The notes beneath the pieces are model-generated. The model did no database searches, was not told the DNA's origin, and worked only from the letters and a program-made list of their open reading frames with translations. Shown piece by piece: positions 31,175 through 37,899 of a stretch of 37,899 nt of DNA. Origin of the DNA: Cytidiella melzeri. Lineage: Eukaryota; Basidiomycota; Agaricomycetes; Polyporales; Irpicaceae. The number at the start of each line of letters is the position of its first letter. Positions within the stretch are counted from its first letter, which is position 1. The stretch spans positions 1 to 37,899 of the forward strand of contig JABYQR010000412.1 of the NCBI GenBank assembly GCA_022592445.1. The letters run 5' to 3'. A program made the position numbers and the translations under genes.

Positions 31175-31899
31175 CTACTCGGGTGGCAAGATAACAGGCC
31201 CAAGCGCCCCCGTCGCAATCAGTTGCGCACGCACAGATGGACCACAAAGATCCCCAATCGCCTGGTGCGCTCCATTCACAATATCATTAGCCAACGCGTC
31301 CTCAAACACCTCCCCACTATGCCTAAGCTCCTCGCGGCTCTTCATCCGCCACTTTCCAGGTCCCCCTATAAGAAACGGCGCAGTAGCGTGGCAAAGTCCA
31401 AACCGCACAAGCAGCGACGCAACCACCCCCTTCGGCCCTGTTCATCACACATAAAACGTAAGCACTCTTCTCCCCCCTATAACACTTATCACTCACCGTG
31501 GCATCTAATCCAATCATTAGGAACAATTGTCCCCTGCATGCTTCGCTCTCCAAGAGGCGAATCCCAGTGCAGTAGCCCAAGCCCCATCGCAACAACGCCC
31601 AGAAAAACTGACCGCGCCCTAATCCTCCGCGGTAACTCAACAACAGGCGCAGCCTGCATCGCTGCCAACGCCTCCTGCTCCGTCCATGCTTCACGCACCT
31701 CAAACTGGTGCCCCCTGTCCATGAAATGCCTCGGCATCGTCGCAACGCACAACCTCGCAGCGTACAACACAGCTCGGTGCGCGCCATCCCTCATGCTGAA
31801 GTTCCCAAGCACCCACAGGTAGTGCTCCTGCACCCATGCCGCGTGCCGCCACGGATGCCGCAAAAGCATAACCCCCTCGTACGCCAGCTCAACAGGCAT
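31175..31899 (-). CDS. Family C relative D2, 5' truncated
   Basis: Exons on the minus strand 31899-31497 and 31437-31175, intron 59 bp (GTGAGT...GAACAG). Encodes MPVELAYEGV... WVQEHYLWVLG... HRAVLYAARLCVATMP... then VRFGLC, MKS, DLCGP, ending LPPE. Close to D1 and matching about 200 residues of the family C C terminus, without the basic/acidic tail. Reading is open in both exons. At 31899 the sequence changes into a SINE-like repeat, where D1 continues upstream, so the 5' end has been lost or separated. The ATG at 31899 is probably internal in origin. Confidence 0.65.
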
Positions 31900-32442
31900 T
31901 ATACCTTAAAGAACTACCCTGGTAAGGTTCAGCCTGAGGTTCAGCCTCTGTTTTTGAGGGCCCGGAGGGCCTTAAAAAGCAACAGTCAGTTTTATAAAGG
32001 TCAAGGGGTGTTGAAAAGCGAAGGTCTATATTTGAGGTCCAAAGAGGCACAATTTGAGTACCACCTCCAAATCCCCAATGAGCAAGGTGACCACTATTTG
32101 GAAGCTGAGTAGCAGGGGAGAGACATGTTGCCCGATAAGAAAATAGTGTGCTATCGGGGAAAAGGCAGGTTGGTGATTGTCCCGATAGTGAATTAGAACG
32201 CTATCGGGATAATGGTGGGCGGTGAGACTCTCCCGATAAGAAAACATTGCGCTATCGGGGGAGGAGCAAGGGGTGGTAGAAAAACATGCTTGCTACAAGC
32301 ATTACCTGTAACGGTTTACGTTGCAGGGAATGCTTGAAGCCAGCGAGTATATCGGCGTGTGGCGTGAGTGGGGATCAAACCGAACGCCCTGCACTGGAGG
32401 GGGTGCAAGGTCCGGTGCGATAACCACTACGCCTTGTGAGGT
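31898..32442 (-). mobile_element. SINE-like repeat, copy 3
   Basis: Same order as copy 1: plus-strand start ATTATACCTTAAAGAACTAC, GGGCCC-rich segment, hairpins at about 32131, 32181 and 32232, body with hairpin and T run, tRNA-like head 32361-32433, end GTGAGGTTAGG. About 545 bp against 630 in copy 1; the middle differs. It abuts the D2 coding sequence at 31899. No clear target duplication found. Confidence 0.5.
32361..32433 (-). ncRNA. tRNA-like sequence, copy 3 (degenerate)
   Basis: 73 nt. The B box has one change (GGTTTGATCCC) and about eight bases are missing at the 5' end of the head relative to copies 1 and 2. Likely an inactive relic. Confidence 0.4.
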
Positions 32443-32511
32443 TAGGTTAGGTTAGGTACATGTACAGCTGCACGACGTTATCTCATTGACGTGGGTTAAT
32501 TCAGAAAGGAT

Positions 32512-33741
32512 ATGGATAATCTGCGCATACAGATGGGGGTCCAGAAAGCCTTCTCGGTGGTGGAAAAGCGTCGCGCTGGTAAACGTCATACTCAGGTGCA
32601 AGAGCAATCAGGAGGGGACGTGGCCAGTGGATCTGGAGGAGTGGGAACCTCGAGGCAGACAGGGAAGGGGAAGGGACATGCCACCGCGGCTGACGACGAC
32701 GAAGACGAGGCAGACATCAGCAAGGGGGAGCCATCAGGAGAGCAGGAGAAAGAAATAGTGAATCGCTTCTTGGTGAGTTCCAATAACATCGCTCCCTTCC
32801 AGCTTACGAATATGCATATCCACCGCAGAAGCTCATCAGGGATGAATTCTACGCTCTCATTGGATGGAAATCTTGGTCACAGGTGGCAAAGAAATTCCCT
32901 CGAATGATGGACGACGAGCTTGCCAAGTTCAAAGCTGAAACAATGGACGCGCCGGTGTGCACAACAAAACAGTTTCGTGTCTGCCTCAGCCGTGGCTGGA
33001 AGAAGTGCTCATTTAATCGACATGCTCGGTGGGTGTTCGTGGCATACATCCTGACCAAATCGAAGAATGGTCACTACGCCCATTTGTCCCTCCCAGACGA
33101 TTATTTCACCAAGGAGAATATCGGTCAAACCTTGGACTCGCACATGGAATATGCCCGTGAGCGATGGCGGCGCTGCAATAGTGTTGACACCGTACGCCAG
33201 CATGAAGCTGAGCTCAAGAAAAAATCCGTGAATTCTCGGAAGGCCACGGTGAGTAATACTGTCTGTTGGCAGCTTACCATCCCTCTGACGGTAGGCGGTT
33301 TAGCTTCTGAATTCGCGTTTGAAGACATGCACACGCCACCCAGAGCTGGCGGACCATCTCTTCTACTTGGCTAAGATGGAGGCCGTACACATGAGCGCAG
33401 ATGAGAGTGGAGGGGAGGGTGCCCAACATCCACCGGTCTATCATTACACCCCGCCAGCCTGGCAGAGCGAACAACTTCGTCTGTTCTTCGAAGAGCTGGA
33501 CCAACAGTACCGGGAACACTGGCTTCGTCCTTCTGGACGCAGACGCAGCGCTGGGAATCCTCCACGAGTTCGAGTGCGCTCTGCAAAAGACGCAGACTTT
33601 GAAGCTGTTGCTCCTCGCGGACTCCCCCGATGCTTTTATAACCAGGAATGGGTGGTGAGGCTCAAGCCATGGCAGGTTAGTGATCTGGACATTGACGACG
33701 TTGACTTTGATCTCGCGATGCACGCGATGGATGCTGCTTGA
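32512..33741 (+). CDS. Hypothetical protein, three exons
   Basis: Exons 32512-32772, 32829-33248, 33325-33741; introns 56 and 76 bp with codon-boundary phase; about 365 residues with no frame break. Lys/Gly-rich then acidic linker (about 45-80), a helical region (MMDDELAKFKAETM... YARERWRRCNSVDTV) and a C-terminal part with APRGLPRCFYNQEWVVRLKPW before an Asp-rich end. I have the impression that hypothetical proteins with such GLP/C/W tails are common in agaricomycetes, but I cannot name a family. The copy 3 repeat ends 70 bp upstream and an acceptor-like AATTCAG precedes the ATG, so upstream exons may be missing. Confidence 0.6.
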
Positions 33742-33994
33742 TAGTAGGGAGTGTACTTGACGCGTTGTATATTCAGTGCAGTGTTAGGACCAATGTATAT
33801 CTCAGCTTTACTGTATATCATATCGCTCAAAACGAGCTGTAGGATCTTCGAACGACTGATTGCTTCACTCATCGCTACTACAGTACAAGCTAATACAACG
33901 TAAAAAGCAGTGGGGACTAACATACCTAGACTAACATACTTAGGTCGTCACCAAGTCAGGACTGCGAAAACAAGTTATCAGCGTTGCTTTCATC
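33742..33994. other. AT-rich spacer
   Basis: About 250 bp with no gene seen, between two convergent coding regions. Confidence 0.3.
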
Positions 33995-35093
33995 TTAGCA
34001 ACCTCGATAAATCACACTAACCTTGTCCAATGACAAAGCGAGTACGCACTCTTCACTAATGCCTTCGGGGACAAAGATGTACGCGGCACAGTGAGACACG
34101 AGCTCAGCTACAGGTACTACATACACCCGCGGTGCCGCGTTGACGCAAGCTTCAAATCGATGAGAGTACAGCCGGGCCTGAATATCTGGCCAGAGTCGCC
34201 AAGGATCACTTGCTCTTGTTTGGAGTTCCATGAAAGCATGTACTACGCAGAAATCTTGAGCAATCGAGTGCACACCATCCATGAAAGCATGTACTACGCA
34301 GAAATCTTGAGCAATCGAGTGCACACCATCGTGGCGAGCGTGTCGAAAGATCTGGATGATTTGACCGGCGGTAGGGCTCTCATGCGGTTTGCGGCGAAAC
34401 ATGACAAACGAGTTACGCTGGTTGTGGCGATCTTTGCAGCCGTAAGAAAGACCATTGTGCACCGCTTCGGTGAGCATATGTGCATTGGGGGCCAGATGTG
34501 TCGAAGAGAATCCCAGGTCGCTATCCTCATACACAGACCCATATGACAGATTCGAAGTAGAGTTTAGCTTCGAGCGAAGAGCTTCGTAGACGTCGCGGGT
34601 CATCGGCTCCGCTCTGGATTTGCTACCAACAACAGCGTCTGCCCCCCCTGCGTCGCATTTCCTGGGCCGTTGGTGAACGCTGCGCCAAAGACATTTTGGA
34701 AGTTCGCGAGCATTTCTTGAAAGTATTCGTCCTTAGGCCAAGAATGACTGTGCATCTTCCAACGTAGGTTGGAGCCCATGCAGAAATAACAAAGGAATGT
34801 GAGAGGCATATTGCCTGAGAAAGATTTAGTTATGGTCTTAATCTTACGAACTCGTGACTCACTGGTTGCGTTGTTGGTCTTGATCTTCGCAATAAGACCA
34901 TTGTATCGCTCAAAAGGAAAAGCCCACCAGCCATGAACGGGCCCAAAAAGTAACAAGCACTGTCTGAGGTGGAGGGCTAGGTGGTGGTTGTGCACGAGGT
35001 CGTGCTCTGTTAAGAACTGATACGGGATCGGCGTTGTCGCAAAGTCCGATGCTGCTAATTGGGTCGGCGATCGGAGTAGGCGACAGGGGGAGC
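33995..35093 (-). pseudogene. Tnp2/CACTA-type transposase C-terminal fragment
   Basis: Two minus-strand frames (35093-34600 and 34603-33995) joined by a one-base shift near 34602. The first has HHLALHLRQCLLLFGPVHGWWAFPFERYNG, cut here as FGPVHGWWAFPFERYNG, a motif typical of fungal Tnp2-like transposases. The second is the C-terminal tail and contains a 17-residue tandem duplication. The N-terminal catalytic part is absent. Sequence stops resembling transposase at 35094, where an LTR-like sequence starts. Non-functional remnant. Confidence 0.7.
34229..34330. repeat. 51 bp perfect tandem duplication
   Basis: CATGAAAGCATGTACTACGC... is repeated at 34229 and 34280 without differences. It is in frame in the transposase remnant (VHSIAQDFCVVHAFM twice). 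Recent slippage or assembly artefact. Confidence 0.9.
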
Positions 35094-35629
35094 TGTAAGA
35101 GTCAATCGGCTTCAACTAAGTAAGTTGCGCCTCTCGTGAATCCTCGGTGACTCGGATTTGGACTTAGCAAGATCAAGGGTTCGGCCTCGGAGACTCGGGG
35201 TCGGTGAAGACAAAGTCGGAGGAAGAGTTTCAGAACAGAAGTCGGGCAACAACGAGTAAGACGACTTCAGCAAGTGAAGTCGAATGAAGAGGTAGGAATA
35301 GGATGGGGATCTTATTCAATATTCAAACTTAAACTTCTACTGTACAATTGAGTCTGGTTATATAGTACTAGAAGTTGTAAGTCCGATAAGGCATGCGTGT
35401 ATGGTCCGAGACAAGAGAGGATTAGATCAGGCGAATAATCGGAGTCGGAGGAAATTCGGAGAAAAAGTACAAAGGGATATCTACAACTGATGAAACCGGT
35501 GATAGCGAGCACAAGGTAAATCGGAGGAACATCGGTGTTGGACCGTGTGACGAGTTGAGGATGTGGCTGTGCGAGGATAAGGATGTCGGATGTCCGGTGC
35601 CAATCACGTGATCGGATCGGATCGTAATA
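35094..35629 (-). repeat. Probable 3' LTR of a second gypsy element
   Basis: Begins TGTAAGAG inside the transposase reading frame and ends CGTAATA, beside CCTCCCCCTTAAGG (minus-strand polypurine tract at 35630-35646). A minus-strand TATATAAC at about 35360 fits an LTR promoter. The end would be expected to be ...ACA, so one change is assumed. The partner LTR and target duplication lie outside the window. Confidence 0.5.
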
Positions 35630-35796
35630 GTACCTCCCCCTTAAGGCCCGAACCCCTGAGGGCAATGCTTCTCCCGTCTTGATGATCGGAGATAGCGATA
35701 GGCGTATAAAAACCAAGGACTGACTGACAATGTGGATTTTGACACTGTTCACCCCAACTCCCACTACCCAACAAAACAACTTGCGCATTATCGGAA

Positions 35797-36910
35797 ATGT
35801 CTGCCCCTGCTGGTAAGTCATAATCGGAATCGGCTTTATTCGCTGACTTCATTTCTGTTGTCAGAAACTACTGCCCAGAGAGTCGAGCGTCTTCGTTGGC
35901 AACGCGAGGAGGCTCAACAGCGATTCGCCGCGGAGCAACAGCGATTGCAGGACGAGGAGGCCGAACTGGAGGCGGAGATGGCGTGAGAGATAGCGAGAGA
36001 GGCTGAGGAGAAGGAGAAGGAGAAGGAGAAGGAGGCCCAGAGGGTTGCTCAGGCCAAGGCCGATCGGCTGGCCGAGCAGCAGGCTCGGGATGCGGCTGAG
36101 GCGAAGAAAGTGGCAGAGGCAGCAAAGGGGAAGTCGAAGGCTAAGCCCAAGCAGAAGGCAGCGTCAGTCGTGTCGGGATCGGGGGCCGACCCTATGGTCG
36201 CGGTGACGGAGGCCGCAAAGGCGGTCACCCTGGGGAAGCAGAAAGGAAAGGCAAAGGCAAAATCGGCGCCGACCATCGCGGACTCGGACCTGTCGGGCGA
36301 GGAGAAAGATGGGGGTGATGTGGAGATGGTTGATGCCTCCATCCCAGAGGGCATGGCGGTCGGAAACGACTGCGATTGGTGCGCCAGGATCGGCGCCCAG
36401 TGCCTGTGGAAGGTGAACGGTCGGGGGTCCTCGTGCGCGAAGTGCTTCAAGGACAAGCAGAAGTGCGAGATGGGTGGAGTGAAGGTGAAGACGGTGGGGC
36501 AGCTGTCTGAGACGCCATCGGGGTCGGCGAATCGGCTCGTCGCACCCCCGATCGCGAAGGCGGCGTCAGGGAACTCCGAGGCCTCGTCGTCGAAGAAGAG
36601 GAAGGGGTCCGAGGCGAGTAGCCGGCCGAATAAGATGAAGAAGTATGAGGCAAAGGTCTTCTTGCACAAGGGCAAGAAACATCGGGAGTTGGTGGAGCAC
36701 GCCGATGAGCCTGAGTCGTCCGAGGCGACCGATTCGGAGTCCGAGCTCAGGGAGCTCAACCGTAACGTCGAGGTACTCCAGGACCTTGTCCGGGAGTTAA
36801 TCGACGTGACTCGGAGGAACTTTGTCCTCTGGCAGGAGTGGATGGGGCAGGAGGATGGGTCGGACTCGGAGATCTCGGTCGTTGAGGGGAAGAAGAAGGC
36901 AAAGAAGTAG
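35797..36910 (+). pseudogene. Zn2Cys6-like protein gene, antisense within the second gypsy element
   Basis: Exons 35797-35812 and 35865-36910, intron 52 bp; TATA-like GTATAAAAA at 35702. About 353 residues: a Glu/Arg/Gln coiled coil (about 10-90), a Lys/Ala-rich linker, and near residues 174-206 a cysteine cluster C-x2-C-x6-C-x10-C-x2-C-x6-C, the exact spacing of fungal Zn2Cys6 DNA-binding domains. A Lys-rich part and a C-terminal heptad-like helix (ELRELNRNVEVLQDLVRELI) follow. An in-frame TGA at 35984 breaks the coiled coil; CGA to TGA by a CpG transition is the simplest explanation. Convergent with the pol end at 37038. Confidence 0.6.
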
Positions 36911-37037
36911 ATAATACTTTCTTTGTATTTGTTGTAAAATATAGTTTTCTTTTTCTTGTTGTCTTGAAGTGTGAGAGCGAATCGGACTCGGAGAAATTCG
37001 GAGATAAAAATAAGATGGGATATGTTGAACAAATGAA
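36911..37037. other. Spacer between convergent ORFs
   Basis: AT-rich 127 bp, presumably holding the 3' ends of both convergent transcripts. Confidence 0.3.
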
Positions 37038-37899
37038 TTACAATGATAAAGGACCAGGCTTCTTTGGGTATCGCAAGTGGAACTCGGCAACGGCTTCGGG
37101 GGCTCGGTCAAGTTCGGTTGCGAGTACCCAAGATGTTTCTTCATCGGTTCCTTCGTAACCCGACCACCGAACTAGGTAGAGGATTGGACAAGCTCGGCGT
37201 CGGCGGTCAAGTTTCGAGTCGAGGACTTCTGCGATCTCATACTCGATTTCGCCGTCAATCTCAATTGGAGGTGGTGGGGAAGGAACGCGATTCGGGATTT
37301 TGCTAGGAGTGTATGGTTCGAGCATGGAAACATGGTAAACGGGGTGAACAGCTCGCATAGCATCGGGAAGTCGGAGGGTAAAGGATTGCGGTCCTACCCG
37401 TCCTATGATTTCGAATGGGCCGAAGTATTTCTCGGTAAGCTTCTTGGACGGACGAGTGGTATTGAAGTACTTGGCTTTAACAAAACCGATCACCGATGTC
37501 CCAGGTTGGCGGTGGTGTACGAACGGCATCGGCGGGACCTTGGTATCGGAGTTGGGCTTTGCGCATATTTTCTTTCAGGTGTTCGTGCAAGTCCTCGAGG
37601 TTTACTGCGAGTTCATGGGCGCGAGAGGAAGCGAGACTGCGTTCGGGGTAGATGGTGAGGTTTGGGTGATAGCCTTTATTGGCGAAGAACGGAGATATGC
37701 CTGTAGTGGCACTGGGACATTATTGAATGCAAACTCGGCAAGCGGGAGCAAGCCCGACCAGTTGTCTTGCTGGTAGTTGCAGTACGCTCGGAGGTATTGT
37801 TCCAGGGTCTGGTTCGTCCGTTCGGTCTGTCCATCGGCTTCGGGATGGTAACCGGAAGTGAAGTGTAGGTTCATATCCAGTGCCTGTCCCAAGGCTCGG
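37038..37899 (-). CDS. pol: Second gypsy element: integrase end and chromodomain (truncated by window)
   Basis: Two minus-strand frames. 37892-37602 carries the end of the integrase core ([19 protein letters not shown]) and AEFAFNN. After a shift near 37720 the frame 37529-37038 carries the GPF motif (KYFGPFEII), the [10 protein letters not shown] motif and a chromodomain-like end ([10 protein letters not shown]... YLVRWSGYE... [10 protein letters not shown]). Clearly different from the element at 21376-29727. The rest of the element lies to the right of the window. Confidence 0.85.

Noticed and set aside
32438..32457. Telomere-like GGTTAGGTTAGGTTAGG
   Set aside because: Only three TTAGG-type units, internal, beside the end of a dispersed repeat whose other copies have GAGGTTAGG once.

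Overview
The window looks like repeat-rich nuclear DNA of a basidiomycete fungus, probably an agaricomycete. The signs are many 42-66 bp GT-AG introns, a chromodomain Ty3/gypsy retrotransposon, a second gypsy element, a Tnp2/CACTA-type transposase fragment, and a Zn2Cys6-like gene. No ordinary housekeeping gene is recognised.

Layout. 1-3250: 3' part of a multi-exon gene ('family A' copy B). 3596-4628: SINE-like repeats with tRNA-like heads. 4619-6661: an acidic-protein gene in an 874/886 bp tandem duplication, first copy truncated. 7279-14107: a large gene (or two) with a possible ParB-like domain at the N terminus and the family A protein at the C terminus. 14808-19891: a second large gene ('family C', about 1,345 residues, C-terminal nuclear-localisation-like and acidic tail). 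20284-21375 and 29728-30042: a minus-strand family C relative (D1) split by an 8,352 bp gypsy element (21376-29727) with 721/726 bp LTRs and a GTACT target duplication. 30484-31899: a second family C relative (D2) with its own 86 bp satellite, its 5' end cut by another SINE-like copy. 32512-33741: a three-exon hypothetical gene. 33995-35093: CACTA transposase remnant, apparently interrupted at 35094 by a second gypsy element that runs off the right edge and carries an opposite-strand Zn2Cys6-like gene.

The most unusual signal is a family of about 60 short palindromes with core CCGATA...TATCGG, usually a 7-10 bp stem around an 8-12 nt loop. Inside genes every array sits in an intron, making it 359-517 bp where neighbouring introns are about 60 bp. 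Arrays also lie upstream of the ParB-like gene, inside the SINE-like repeats, and as one hairpin per 86 bp satellite unit beside D1 and D2. The bases next to the core change in matched pairs between arrays (GTG/CAC, GCG/CGC, ACA/TGT, ACG/CGT), so palindromy is maintained while sequence drifts. Families A and C occur together and recur here; with the palindromes they form a candidate undescribed module. I recognise no function for either family.

Caution: reading frames are interrupted again and again by single-base shifts, mostly in the direction of one lost base and often near homopolymers. The two LTRs differ only by five one-base indels within about 90 bp. Much of the apparent gene breakage may therefore be consensus indel error rather than decay.
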